Shown: positions 9,098 through 17,793, counted from the stretch's first letter. The stretch: 64,000 bases of DNA from G016756615 sp050958605 (GCF_050958605.1 NZ_JBJHDO010000001.1:992001-1056000); one strand, 5' to 3'. Notes: generated by a model from the letters alone, not told the origin. Program-made: numbers and translations.

Positions 9098-9976
9098 ATG
9101 ACTCTGGCGACCCCAGCCCAGTCCAAGACATGGACTTATGTGGACGGCGACTGGCATGAAGGCAATGTCGCTATTCTTGGTCCGCGTTCGCACGCCATGT
9201 GGCTCGGCAGCAGCGTGTTCGACGGCGCCAGGTGGTTCGAAGGGGTGGCGCCGGATCTCGAGCTTCACGCCCGGCGAACCAACAATTCGGCCATAGCGCT
9301 CGGACTCAAGCCCACTGAAACGGCCGAAACGATTACCGGCTTGACCTGGGACGGCCTCAAGAAATTCGACGGCCAGTCGGCTGTCTATATCCGGCCCATG
9401 TATTGGGCTGAGCACGGCGGCTACATGGGCGTGCCCGCCGACCCGTCCTCCACCCGGTTCTGCCTGTGCCTCTACGAAGCGCCGATGTTGCCGCCGACCG
9501 GATTTTCCGTGGCGGTATCGCCGTTCAGGCGGCCCTCGCTGGAGACCATGCCGACAGATGCCAAGGCCGGCTGCCTCTACCCGAACAACGGCCGGGCCAT
9601 CCTGGAGGCAAAGATGCGCGGCTTCGACAATGCCCTGGTGCTCGACATGCTCGGCAATGTCGCCGAGACGGGATCGTCCAATGTCTTCATGGTCAAGGAC
9701 GGCCAGGTCTTCACTCCGGCCGCGAACGGAACATTCCTTTCCGGCATCACCCGAGCCCGCACGATTTCCTTGCTGGCCGATGCAGGTATTCCGACGATAG
9801 AAAAGGTGCTCTCCGTCCGGGAGTTCATGGAGGCCGACGAAATCTTTTCGACGGGGAACCATTCGAAGGTGGTCCCCGTAATACGCATCGGGGAGCACAC
9901 CCTGCAGCCCGGCCCCGTGGCCAAGAAGGCGCGGGAGCTTTATTGGGAGTGGGCCCACTCGACGCCTGGAAAGTGA
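9098..9976 (+). CDS. Class IV aminotransferase, branched-chain amino acid type
   Basis: This is a fold-type IV PLP aminotransferase of ~292 residues. The pattern resembles IlvE: LGSSVFDGARWFEG near the N-terminus, the PLP lysine probably in the DAKAGCLYPNNGRA segment, ETGSSNVFMV, and GITRARTI. IlvE transfers the amino group between branched-chain amino acids and 2-oxoglutarate. Some close relatives act on D-amino acids or aminodeoxychorismate, so the substrate is not certain. AGGAG lies seven bases before the chosen ATG; the ATG six bases upstream is too close to it. The gene is monocistronic, with a nested hairpin downstream and sodB next. Confidence 0.87.
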   Translation: MTLATPAQSKTWTYVDGDWHEGNVAILGPRSHAMWLGSSVFDGARWFEGVAPDLELHARRTNNSAIALGLKPTETAETITGLTWDGLKKFDGQSAVYIRPMYWAEHGGYMGVPADPSSTRFCLCLYEAPMLPPTGFSVAVSPFRRPSLETMPTDAKAGCLYPNNGRAILEAKMRGFDNALVLDMLGNVAETGSSNVFMVKDGQVFTPAANGTFLSGITRARTISLLADAGIPTIEKVLSVREFMEADEIFSTGNHSKVVPVIRIGEHTLQPGPVAKKARELYWEWAHSTPGK

Positions 9977-10000
9977 TCCGGAAACCTGCGGAACATGTCC

Positions 10001-10036
10001 GGGCGGCCGTTGTGCAACGGCGAAAGCCGCCTATTT
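10001..10036 (+). terminator. Nested hairpin after the aminotransferase gene, possible terminator
   Basis: An outer arm GGCGG pairs with CCGCC and encloses an inner hairpin CCGTTG-tg-CAACGG, followed by TATTTT. The short U-tract is interrupted, so termination is probable but not certain. Confidence 0.45.
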
Positions 10037-10083
10037 TCCAGGGCTGAACCCGCCCTGACATTTGCCAGAGAAGGAGTATGACC

Positions 10084-10680
10084 ATGGCTTTCGAACTGCC
10101 CGAATTGCCCTACGATTATGAAGCCCTGCAACCCTTCATGTCGAGGGAAACGTTGGAGTACCATCACGACAAGCACCACAAGGCCTATGTCGACAACGGC
10201 AACAAACTCGCGGCCGAGGCCGGGCTCGACAAGCTGTCGCTCGAGGAGATCGTCAAACAGTCCTTCGGCAAGAATCCCGGCCTCTTCAACAATGCCGGCC
10301 AGCACTACAACCATGTCCACTTCTGGAAATGGATGAAGAAGGGCGGCGGCGGCACCAAGCTTCCTGGTGCCCTGCAGAAAGCGATCGACAGCGATCTCGG
10401 CGGATACGACAAGTTCAAGGCCGACTTCATTGCCGCCGGCACGACGCAGTTCGGGTCGGGCTGGGCCTGGCTTTCGGTGAAGGACGGCAAGCTCGCCATC
10501 TCGAAGACCCCTAACGGCGAAAACCCGCTGGTGCACGGCGCAACGCCGATCCTTGGGGTCGACGTGTGGGAGCACTCCTATTACATCGACTATCGCAACG
10601 CCCGTCCCAAATATCTCGAAGCGTTCGTCGACAATCTCATCAACTGGGACTACGTCCTGGAATTGTACGAGAAGGCCTAG
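10084..10680 (+). CDS. sodB: Superoxide dismutase, Fe/Mn family
   Basis: This enzyme dismutates superoxide to oxygen and hydrogen peroxide, probably in the cytoplasm since no signal peptide is visible. The 198 residues are standard length. Metal ligands are visible: His in YHHDKHH, His in the NNAGQHYNH segment, and Asp and His in DVWEHSYYIDYRN. FGSGWAWL is the usual core strand. The Gln in NNAGQ occupies the active-site position typical of iron SODs, favouring an Fe or cambialistic enzyme; metal use needs biochemistry. AAGGAG lies seven bases from this ATG, whereas the ATG six bases upstream is almost on top of it. Confidence 0.96.
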   Translation: MAFELPELPYDYEALQPFMSRETLEYHHDKHHKAYVDNGNKLAAEAGLDKLSLEEIVKQSFGKNPGLFNNAGQHYNHVHFWKWMKKGGGGTKLPGALQKAIDSDLGGYDKFKADFIAAGTTQFGSGWAWLSVKDGKLAISKTPNGENPLVHGATPILGVDVWEHSYYIDYRNARPKYLEAFVDNLINWDYVLELYEKA

Positions 10681-10697
10681 ACAGGTTTCGGAACCTT

Positions 10698-10723
10698 TGC
10701 CGCGGTTTTTTGAAACCGCGGCA
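10698..10723 (+). repeat. Perfect stem-loop just downstream of sodB
   Basis: TGCCGCGGTTT pairs perfectly with AAACCGCGGCA around a TTTG loop, giving an 11-bp stem. No U-run follows on either strand, so it is better read as an mRNA 3' stabilising hairpin or a weak terminator. A canonical terminator follows about 75 bases later. Confidence 0.7.
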
Positions 10724-10795
10724 CGTGAAGAGCTAAGCAGGTGCAGGGTGGGCGAAGCCACGCAGGCCTGCTTGGAGATCATCGAATAGGCGTTG

Positions 10796-10828
10796 AAAAC
10801 CCCCAACTGCAACCGGGGGTTTTCTTTT
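10796..10828 (+). terminator. Rho-independent terminator between sodB and the cytochrome genes
   Basis: AAAACCCCC pairs with GGGGGTTTT around a ten-base loop, and CTTTT follows. It ends rightward transcription roughly 150 bases after the sodB stop. The interval between the first stem-loop and this terminator contains no obvious reading frame. Confidence 0.85.
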
Positions 10829-10931
10829 GATGGAGAGCACGTTCACGGAAGCGTGAAGCGCCCCGACGGAAGTTTTCGTCCAATCTCGGCGTTCGCGAGT
10901 CGAGGGCAGCTTTTCGCAACCGGAGGACTTC

Positions 10932-11372
10932 ATGAGAAAGCTTATAATTGCCATCTCAGCAATCGCATTGGCGGGCACGGCCGCGATGGCCGATCCTATC
11001 GCCGACCGCCAGGCGTTGATGAAGGCAAACGGCAAGGCGGCAGGCGTGCTCGCGCCGATCGTGAAGGGCGAGAAGCCTTTCGATGCCGAGGCCGTCATGG
11101 CGGCACTGAAGACGCTCGAGGAGAATGCCGATAAGCTTGACGTCGCGAAGCTGTTCCCGGCTGGCAGCGACAAGGGAGGCGATACGACCGCTTCGCCCAA
11201 GATCTGGGAGGCTACCGCGGACTTCCAGGCCAAGGTCGAAAAGTTCAAGGCCGACACTGCGGCCGCACTCGCCGCCGCTCCCAAGGACGTATCGGAACTG
11301 AAGACCCAGTTCGGGATGATCGGGGCCAGTTGCGGCGGCTGCCACGAGAGCTTCCGCATCAAGAAGGGCTGA
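10932..11372 (+). CDS. Cytochrome c' / c556-type protein
   Basis: This is a periplasmic four-helix-bundle monohaem cytochrome of 146 residues. It begins with a clear Sec signal (MRKLIIAISAIALAGTAAMA) and ends with the characteristic C-terminal haem site CGGCHESFR. The body is Ala- and Lys-rich helix, as in cytochrome c556. Such proteins carry electrons or bind NO; no specific partner is proven. CGGAGG stands six bases before the ATG. A diheme cytochrome gene follows after seven bases, so the two are co-transcribed and probably act together, for instance as carriers for a periplasmic dehydrogenase encoded elsewhere. Confidence 0.92.
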   Translation: MRKLIIAISAIALAGTAAMADPIADRQALMKANGKAAGVLAPIVKGEKPFDAEAVMAALKTLEENADKLDVAKLFPAGSDKGGDTTASPKIWEATADFQAKVEKFKADTAAALAAAPKDVSELKTQFGMIGASCGGCHESFRIKKG

Positions 11373-11379
11373 TCCCGGA

Positions 11380-12333
11380 TTGACGAGACTGCTTGGAAAG
11401 CTTGGCCTCGCCGCTGTTCTTTTCGGCGGCGTGGCGGCAGCCGGTTTCTGGTTCCTGACGACTCCGACCCGCCTTAGCGCGGCGGAGGTGACGGCGCTCG
11501 GGAGCGGAGACGCGGGACGAGGCGAACGTATCTTCTGGGCAGGCGGGTGTACATCCTGTCACGCCCGTCCGAAAGCCGAGGGAGATGCCAGGCTCGAACT
11601 GGCCGGAGGGCTCGCGCTCAACACGGCGTTCGGCACCTTCGTCGCTCCCAATATTTCGCAAGATGCCAATGACGGCATCGGCAACTGGTCATTGGAGGAT
11701 TTCGCCAATGCCATGCTGCGCGGCGTCTCGCCTGATGGCAGGCACTATTACCCCGCCTTCCCCTATGCTTCCTATACGCGCATGCACCCGGCCGACATCG
11801 CCGATCTCTATGCCTATATGAAAACGCTACCGGCCGTTGCGGGGCGGGCACCGAGCCATTCGCTCGCTTTTCCCTACGGCATCCGGCGGGGCATCGGGCT
11901 CTGGAAACAGCTTTATCTCGATGGCGCACCTGTGGTTGCGCTTGACGGCAGCGCGCCCGAACCCGTTCTTCGCGGACGCTATCTTGTCGAAGGGCCGGGA
12001 CATTGCGGCGAATGCCACACGCCCCGTGATTTCGCGGGCGGTTCCGACAAGGGGCAGTGGCTGGCCGGCGCGGTCGCGGCCGAAGGAACCGGCGTGATAC
12101 CCAACATCACGTCGGGACAAGGTGGGATCAGCTCATGGTCGGCCGGGGATATAGAGAGTTTCCTCGAAACCGGCTTCACCCCAGACTTCGATACGGTCGG
12201 CGGCTCAATGGTGGCCGTACAGCAAAACATGGCGAAGCTCACTCCGGAGGATCGTGCGGCGATCGCCGCCTATCTCAAGGCTGTGCCTTCCCATCCCAAC
12301 GGCTATCCCGCGAGACGGCCCTCCGACGAATAG
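11380..12333 (+). CDS. Diheme cytochrome c (dehydrogenase-type electron carrier)
   Basis: The 317-residue protein has one N-terminal membrane segment (about residues 8-26, signal or anchor). Two class I c-type haem domains follow, with CTSCH near residue 52 and CGECH near residue 211; candidate Met ligands lie downstream. Proteins of this shape are cytochrome subunits of membrane alcohol, aldehyde or gluconate dehydrogenases or pass electrons to terminal oxidases. The start is a TTG seven bases after the preceding cytochrome stop; no ATG fits upstream of the signal. The stop is one base from the convergent SET-domain gene, leaving no room for a separate terminator. Confidence 0.88.
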   Translation: MTRLLGKLGLAAVLFGGVAAAGFWFLTTPTRLSAAEVTALGSGDAGRGERIFWAGGCTSCHARPKAEGDARLELAGGLALNTAFGTFVAPNISQDANDGIGNWSLEDFANAMLRGVSPDGRHYYPAFPYASYTRMHPADIADLYAYMKTLPAVAGRAPSHSLAFPYGIRRGIGLWKQLYLDGAPVVALDGSAPEPVLRGRYLVEGPGHCGECHTPRDFAGGSDKGQWLAGAVAAEGTGVIPNITSGQGGISSWSAGDIESFLETGFTPDFDTVGGSMVAVQQNMAKLTPEDRAAIAAYLKAVPSHPNGYPARRPSDE

Positions 12334-12334
12334 T

Positions 12335-12718
12335 TCACCGATCGCCGAGGAACTCGAACCCTTCTTCGAAAAAGACATTGTAGTCGCAAGTGAGTTCCTC
12401 TCCCGCCGCGATATCGCGAATTGCATGGGCGACATCCCCGTCGGAGAAATCGCAGTTCGGGTCGTCGGCATGGTTCATGTAGCGGGCGTCGTCGGCCTCG
12501 AACACGATGTAGGCGGGGTCGCCGCGGCGCGGATAGGCATAGCGGTCGAGATAGGATTTCATCGATCCTGTTTGAGTCTCATAAACGTCGACCGGAATGA
12601 GACGATCGAAGCGCTTGTCGAGCTTCCAGATGAGCGTTCCCCTGGCGATCGGGACTTTCGAGAAGACCCCGATGCCTTCGATAGGGGACTTGTCCAGATA
12701 GACGTCTACGAGAAGCAT
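12335..12718 (-). CDS. SET-domain protein (putative lysine methyltransferase)
   Basis: The 127 residues consist almost wholly of a SET domain. The N-terminus has the S-x-I-x-G-x-G-x-F-(S/A) motif as SPIEGIGVFSK, then RYMNHADDPNC matching the NHS-type cofactor site, and GEELTCDYNVFFEE matching the catalytic GEELTYDY motif, with Cys for the first Tyr. SET proteins transfer a methyl group from S-adenosylmethionine to lysine side chains; the target of this small bacterial type is unknown. No post-SET cysteine cluster is visible. It is last in a leftward run, eight bases after the MFS exporter gene. Confidence 0.85.
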   Translation of the reverse strand: MLLVDVYLDKSPIEGIGVFSKVPIARGTLIWKLDKRFDRLIPVDVYETQTGSMKSYLDRYAYPRRGDPAYIVFEADDARYMNHADDPNCDFSDGDVAHAIRDIAAGEELTCDYNVFFEEGFEFLGDR

Positions 12719-12726
12719 TCCGATCC

Positions 12727-14223
12727 TCAGATTTCCGCAACCACCGTTTTCAGCGGGCGAGGAGCCTGTGGGCCGCCGGGGAGAGCTCCTGCGGGCGGCG
12801 CCTTCAGGAACAGAACAAGACTGGCCACGATGAGAAATGCAAGCACCTCGTAGAGCAGCGCGGCCTCCAGGCTGTCCACGTAGGCCGCGTGTCTATCCGT
12901 CTCCCCGGCAAGCCGGTGGGCGAGTGCGGAGAAGAAGATCTGGCCGACTATCGCTATTCCGATCGCGCTGCCGATCTGCTGGAAAGATTGAAGCGCTCCG
13001 GCTCCGGAGCCAGCGTCGCGGGAAGGCACGCCCGAGAGCACTGTCTGGAACATGGGCGAGATTCCGACACCGAGGCCAAAGCCGCAGATAAGCAGGGGAA
13101 GGACGAGATCCCAGTGGTCCACGGCATCGCCTGTGCGGCCGATCACGGAACGCAGGAAAATCATGCCAGCCATCAGGCAAATCGCTCCGATCGCGATCCG
13201 CTGGCGTGACCACCGAAGGCCGAGACGGCCGGACACGGCGGAGGCGAAGAGCACGCCGATCGGAAAAGGCGTGGTCGTCAATCCGGACTGGAGCGGCGTG
13301 AAGTCGAAACCGTTCTGCAGGAAGAGCGCCAGCACCATGAAGAAGCCCGACACCCCGCTGAAAAAGACGACGGTCATCACAGAGCCGAGAAGAAAATTCT
13401 TGTTGGCGAGCAGGGCGATCGGCAGCAGTTCGCTCGCGCGCTTGCGAGCTCGCGCGCGTTCATAGAAGAAGAAGATCGCGAAGCCGATGGTCGCGAAGCC
13501 GATCATCAGGAAAGCCCAACCGGGCCAGCCATAGGCATGCCCCTCGATGAGCGGAAAAACGAGAAGAAAGATTGAAATGCCGGCAATAAGCATGCCGCCC
13601 CAATCGTTCCGCAGCTCGGGGTTGGCTTCCGTCGCCGGTACGACGAGGCCCGCCGCGACGATCGCGGCGAAGCCGATGGGCAGGTTGACCAGGAAGATCG
13701 GTCGCCAGTCCAGACCGAGAAGATCGGCGTTGATTAGAAGACCGCCGGCGAGCGGGCCCGCGACGGAAGCGAGTCCGGCGGAAAGACCGAAGAGGGAGAA
13801 GGCGACCGCCCTCTCCTTGGGCGGGAACATGACCTGGGCGAGCGCCAGCACCTGCGGGATCATCATCGCCCCGCCTATGCCCTGGAGCAGACGTGCCGCG
13901 ATCAGCGAGCCTATTGTCGGCGCCAAGCCGCAAGCCAGCGAGAACAGGGTGAACATCGTAACGCCCAGCAAGAACATGCGCTTGCGTCCGACGCGATCGC
14001 CCAGCCTGCCGAAGGGGAGCAGGCCGAGCGCGAAGGCCAGCACGTAGATTGCTGCGACCCATTCTATCTGGGCGCTCGTGGCACCCATGTCGCGCTGCAT
14101 ACTCGGAAGCGCGACATTGACGATCGAAAGATCGACGAGGTTCATGAAAGCGGCCAGCAGCAGAATGCCGAGAGCCGCCCACCTGCGTGGGTAAGCCTCT
14201 GCAGCGGAAGCGGGGACTTTCAT
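12727..14223 (-). CDS. MFS drug-efflux transporter, DHA2 (EmrB/QacA) family
   Basis: The ~498-residue inner-membrane protein has about fourteen hydrophobic segments, the DHA2 layout. Motif A is visible as FGRLGDRVGRKRMF after the second segment, and a motif C-like segment (GLSAGLASVAGPLAGGLL) lies in the fifth. DHA2 exporters use the proton gradient to expel lipophilic drugs or metabolites; no membrane-fusion partner gene is adjacent. The ATG is used, with AGGA eight bases upstream; a GTG six bases earlier is possible. It sits 19 bases downstream of the oligopeptidase B gene and 8 bases upstream of the SET gene, so the three are probably one transcript. Confidence 0.9.
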   Translation of the reverse strand: MKVPASAAEAYPRRWAALGILLLAAFMNLVDLSIVNVALPSMQRDMGATSAQIEWVAAIYVLAFALGLLPFGRLGDRVGRKRMFLLGVTMFTLFSLACGLAPTIGSLIAARLLQGIGGAMMIPQVLALAQVMFPPKERAVAFSLFGLSAGLASVAGPLAGGLLINADLLGLDWRPIFLVNLPIGFAAIVAAGLVVPATEANPELRNDWGGMLIAGISIFLLVFPLIEGHAYGWPGWAFLMIGFATIGFAIFFFYERARARKRASELLPIALLANKNFLLGSVMTVVFFSGVSGFFMVLALFLQNGFDFTPLQSGLTTTPFPIGVLFASAVSGRLGLRWSRQRIAIGAICLMAGMIFLRSVIGRTGDAVDHWDLVLPLLICGFGLGVGISPMFQTVLSGVPSRDAGSGAGALQSFQQIGSAIGIAIVGQIFFSALAHRLAGETDRHAAYVDSLEAALLYEVLAFLIVASLVLFLKAPPAGALPGGPQAPRPLKTVVAEI

Positions 14224-14242
14224 GCGCACGTCCTGCTGAGGG

Positions 14243-16348
14243 TCAGCTTTTCATTCGCCCGACCACTTTCAGGGCGAATGCATAAGTGAAGGCGATCTCC
14301 TCCAGCCGCGAGAAGCGTCCCGAAGCGCCCGCATGACCGGCGTCCATATTGATCTTGAAGAGCACGGGATTCGATCCGGTCTTGCGCTCGCGCAGGCGGG
14401 CGACCCATTTGGCCGGTTCCCAGTAGGTGACGCGCGGATCCGTAAGGCCTGCGACAGCCAGGATAGGCGGATAGTCCTTTGCGCCGACATTGTCGTATGG
14501 CGAGTAGGCGGCGATAGTCCTGTAATCCTCCTCCGAAGCGATCGGGTTCCCCCATTCCGGCCATTCAGGCGGCGTGAGCGGGAGCGTCTCGTCGAGCATG
14601 GTGGTCAGAACATCCACGAAGGGGACCTCGGCGACAATGCCTCCGAAAGCCTCCGGCGCCATATTCGCCACCGCTCCCATCAGCATGCCGCCGGCCGAGC
14701 CGCCCTGGGCGATAATGCGGTCATGAGCGGTATAGCCTCGTGCTACGAGATGGCGAGCGGCCGCGATGAAATCGTGGAAGGTGTTGGCCTTCTTGGCCCG
14801 TTTGCCGTCCTCGTACCAGGAGTAGCCCTTGTCCTTGCCGCCACGGATATGGGCGATGGCGTATACGAAACCGCGATCGACCAGCGACAGACAATTGGTA
14901 TTGAAGGCGGCGGGCACGGTGATCCCGTAGGAGCCATAGCCGTAAAGCAGGCAGGGCGCGGTGCCGTCGAGCGCCGTCTCTCGGCGATGGATGAGTGAGA
15001 TCGGCACCATCTCGCCATCGTGGGAAGGGGCCATAAGCCGGCGGGTGACGTAGTCCTGCGGATCGTGGCCGGATGGGACTTCCTGCGTCTTGAGAAGAAC
15101 GCGCTGGCGGCTCTGCATATTGTAGTCGAAGAGCTGCGACGGCGTCGTCATCGAGGAATATGAGAACCGCATCACTTCGGTGTCATACTCATAGGATCCT
15201 CCCAGACCGAGCGAGAAGGCCTCCTCATCGAAGGCTATCGTATGCTCCTCGCCCGTCGCCAGGGCGCGCACGACGATCCGTGGCAGCCCTTCCTTGCGCT
15301 CCAGGCGGACCAGGTAATCCTTGAAGCTGAGGATCGACAGGATCAATCGGCCAGGCTCGTGCGGGACCAGTTCGGTCCAGTTGTGCCGGCCGGGATCGTT
15401 CGCCGGCGCGGTCATGATCTTGAAGTCCTTGGCGCCATCGGCATTGGTCAGGATGAAGAATATGTCGCCTCCGTCCTCGATGTCGTATTGCAGCCCGGTC
15501 TCACGTGGCGCGACGATACGCGGGACGGCCAGAGGGTCGTTGGCGGGGATCACGCGATATTCGGACGTTTCGTGATCGTTGATGGCGATGAAGATCCATT
15601 CATCGTTGCGGCTGCCGCCGACACTCATGAAGAAGCCGGGATCGGTCTCCTCATAGACGAGTTGGTCCGCAGCGCCGTCTGTGCCGATCCTATGGAAATA
15701 GACTTTGGACGGGCGATGATTGGCATCGAGGCGCGTGTAAAAGAAGCCATCGCAATCCGCGCTCCATGCACCGGATCCGGCAGTGTCGCCGACGATGTCT
15801 GCAAGATCGGCGCGCGTTTCGAGGTTCCGAACGCGGATCGTATAGAACTCCGACCCCTTATCGTCATAGGTCCACAGCAGGCGACGGTGGTCAGGGGAAT
15901 GATCGACGTCTCCCAACCGGAAATAGATCTTGCCCTCGGCTTCCTTGTCGCCGTCCAGGATGATGTCGTGGTCCCCGCCGCCCCGCGGTGTGCGAAAGTA
16001 ACGTGGCTGCTCGCCGCCTTTCTTGAAGGATGATCCGTAAGCGAACGGGCCGTCCTTCATCGGCACGGAGGAATCATCCTCCTTGATTCGCCCCTTCATT
16101 TCAGCGAAAAGTATCTTGCGGAGTTCTTCCGTATCCGCCATCAGATCCGCCTGATAGACGTTTTCTTCTTCAAGATGCTTGCGAATCGTGGGGTCGAGCA
16201 GGCTCGGATCCTTGAAGACTTCCTGCCAGTTCTCGGCGCGCAGCCAGGCATAGTCATCGATTCGCGTGATGCCGTGCTGCGTGTCGGATACCGGCCGCTT
16301 CCCGCTTTCGGGGGGCGTGGCTTTCTGGAATGCACTTGTCTTGGTCAT
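14243..16348 (-). CDS. ptrB: Oligopeptidase B (S9A prolyl-oligopeptidase family)
   Basis: This serine peptidase cleaves after basic residues in short peptides. Its 701 residues match the family. The N-terminal ~400 residues form the beta-propeller; the C-terminal alpha/beta-hydrolase domain has Ser in GGSAGGMLMG, Asp in LTDPRVTYWEP and His in DAGHAGASGRF, the complete triad. No signal peptide is present, so it is cytosolic. It may lead the leftward run with the MFS and SET genes; msrB lies 114 bases upstream in the same direction. The reason for linking a peptidase to an exporter is unclear. Confidence 0.95.
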   Translation of the reverse strand: MTKTSAFQKATPPESGKRPVSDTQHGITRIDDYAWLRAENWQEVFKDPSLLDPTIRKHLEEENVYQADLMADTEELRKILFAEMKGRIKEDDSSVPMKDGPFAYGSSFKKGGEQPRYFRTPRGGGDHDIILDGDKEAEGKIYFRLGDVDHSPDHRRLLWTYDDKGSEFYTIRVRNLETRADLADIVGDTAGSGAWSADCDGFFYTRLDANHRPSKVYFHRIGTDGAADQLVYEETDPGFFMSVGGSRNDEWIFIAINDHETSEYRVIPANDPLAVPRIVAPRETGLQYDIEDGGDIFFILTNADGAKDFKIMTAPANDPGRHNWTELVPHEPGRLILSILSFKDYLVRLERKEGLPRIVVRALATGEEHTIAFDEEAFSLGLGGSYEYDTEVMRFSYSSMTTPSQLFDYNMQSRQRVLLKTQEVPSGHDPQDYVTRRLMAPSHDGEMVPISLIHRRETALDGTAPCLLYGYGSYGITVPAAFNTNCLSLVDRGFVYAIAHIRGGKDKGYSWYEDGKRAKKANTFHDFIAAARHLVARGYTAHDRIIAQGGSAGGMLMGAVANMAPEAFGGIVAEVPFVDVLTTMLDETLPLTPPEWPEWGNPIASEEDYRTIAAYSPYDNVGAKDYPPILAVAGLTDPRVTYWEPAKWVARLRERKTGSNPVLFKINMDAGHAGASGRFSRLEEIAFTYAFALKVVGRMKS

Positions 16349-16462
16349 TGCCTACCGTCTGAGAGAGTTTCAATCGCGAATGAACACGTCGATCGCTATC
16401 GATTCAAGGCCTGCCGGCAACACTTGTGCCATCGCATGATCGGGTGGCCGGCGAAGGGGAGG

Positions 16463-16900
16463 TCAGCCGGCCGGGTTGCCTGAAGGCGTGGCAGGAATGG
16501 GCGGGCCCTTTTGGAACTCGAGTGCAAAGCCGTTCGCGCAATAACGTCGACCGGTTGGAAAAGGTCCGTCATTGAACACATGCCCGACATGTGCATCGCA
16601 ATCCGCGCACCGCACTTCCACGCGTGGAATGAAGAACGAACGATCGGGGTGCTCGGTTAGCGCCTCTTCGTCGACCGGACCCGTGAAATTCGGCCAGCCG
16701 ACGCCCGAATCGAATTTAGCCTCCGAAGAAAAGAGGATCCGGCCGCAGCAGACGCATCTATAGAGGCCAGGTTGCCTCCGATCCCAGTCGAGGCTGGAGA
16801 AGGCGCGCTCCGTTCCTCTCTCTCTGGTCACGCGATATTGTTCGGATGTCAGTTGCGCGCGCCACTCGGCCTCGGTCTTAACGATCTTCAGCTTGCCCAT
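16463..16900 (-). CDS. msrB: Peptide-methionine (R)-S-oxide reductase
   Basis: This enzyme reduces methionine-R-sulfoxide in proteins with thioredoxin. Its ~145 residues are normal. The structural zinc site is formed by two CxxC pairs (CVCC and CADC). The signature VGWPNFTGP and the C-terminal RYCANG segment with the catalytic Cys are present; the usual residue after Asn is Ser but here it is Gly. VGHVFNDGP is the expected substrate loop. A GTG four codons upstream (16912) is an alternative start. It is single-gene or loosely coupled to ptrB, and the mucR promoter region lies behind it. Confidence 0.95.
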   Translation of the reverse strand: MGKLKIVKTEAEWRAQLTSEQYRVTRERGTERAFSSLDWDRRQPGLYRCVCCGRILFSSEAKFDSGVGWPNFTGPVDEEALTEHPDRSFFIPRVEVRCADCDAHVGHVFNDGPFPTGRRYCANGFALEFQKGPPIPATPSGNPAG

Positions 16901-17367
16901 GAATCGTTCCACTCCCGATGCTCTTCGATTTCGCTAGCAAACATGCGTCCATGTGACCCGGTGCAAAGATAGGGGCAGCTGCGCTAACCAGGAAGGGGAA
17001 AAGCGCCGCTCATCGTTATTGTGGCTTGCTCTTGCGTTCCTGCCCGACTCCGCAGAATTGAAAGGATTTGCCATCCTGTCGACAGCATTCAGCCTGAATT
17101 TCGCCGCGTAGTACAGCCAAGAGGAATGGCGTCGTATCTTCTCTTCCTGAAGATCGGCCAGTAGAAAACAAATGCTTAATACAATCGTGATGTCGTGTGG
17201 ATTTCGTCAAAATAAACCATCCGCTAGACTTGATTTACTGTGCGCATCAATTAAATAAGTCAATGCGCGAATCGGACGGCTGAAGGCCTCACGAGTGACC
17301 GCGTGTCGCCCCGAAAAACAGAAAAAACGGGGAGAGACCAGAAGCTAACATTGGGGCCTGGAGCACG
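16901..17367 (+). other. Intergenic region upstream of mucR
   Basis: These 467 bases separate msrB and mucR and are clearly more AT-rich than the neighbours toward the right end. A 64-codon frame on the minus strand (17016-17210) has no recognisable features and is not called. The right half contains many TA and TNNA steps, the sort of sequence MucR/Ros proteins favour, which would fit autoregulation. One sigma70-like promoter is described separately. Confidence 0.6.
17229..17257 (+). promoter_or_regulatory. Candidate mucR promoter
   Basis: CTTGAT (-35), a 17-base spacer and TAAATA (-10) match the alphaproteobacterial vegetative consensus. Transcription would start near 17264, giving a leader of about 100 bases before the mucR ATG. 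Confidence 0.5.
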
Positions 17368-17793
17368 ATGGAAATTGTAGACGCACCTGCAAAAAACAGC
17401 GAAATGCTGATCGAGTTGACTGCCGATGTAGTCGCGGCTTATGTCAGCAACAATCCCGTTCCCGTCGGGGAATTGCCCAATCTCATCGCCGATGTTCATG
17501 CGGCGCTTGGTCGGGTCGGGGGCAGCGGCGACCAGCCGGTCGTCGACAAGCAGAAGCCTGCCGTGAATCCGAAGAAATCCGTTCATGACGACTACATCAT
17601 CTGTCTTGAGGACGGTAAGAAATTCAAGTCGCTGAAGCGGCACCTGATGACCCACTACGGTCTGACGCCGGACCAGTACCGTGAGAAATGGGGCCTTGAC
17701 GCCAGCTATCCGATGGTCGCCCCGAACTACGCGCAGGCACGCTCGCAGCTCGCCAAGAAGATGGGGCTGGGGCGCAAGCGCAAGGGCCGCTGA
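17368..17793 (+). CDS. mucR: MucR/Ros-family zinc-finger transcriptional regulator
   Basis: This is a global DNA-binding regulator controlling exopolysaccharide, motility and host interaction in Rhizobiales, and an H-NS-like silencer in Brucella. The 141 residues have an N-terminal oligomerisation part and a C-terminal prokaryotic Cys2His2-type finger. The first ligand pair in classical Ros is C-x2-C; here the segment is CLEDGKKFKSLKRHLMTHYG, which lacks the second Cys, so Asp may replace it as in some Ml paralogues. LTPDQYREKWGL and a basic RKRKGR tail are typical. Monocistronic, with a strong terminator after it. Confidence 0.93.
   Translation: MEIVDAPAKNSEMLIELTADVVAAYVSNNPVPVGELPNLIADVHAALGRVGGSGDQPVVDKQKPAVNPKKSVHDDYIICLEDGKKFKSLKRHLMTHYGLTPDQYREKWGLDASYPMVAPNYAQARSQLAKKMGLGRKRKGR

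Noticed and set aside
8534..9958. 474-codon open frame on the minus strand
   Set aside because: It covers the aminotransferase gene in antisense and part of the dehalogenase in another frame; no protein family is recognisable.
17016..17210. 64-codon frame in the mucR upstream region
   Set aside because: No ribosome site, no conserved pattern, and it overlaps the likely promoter zone.
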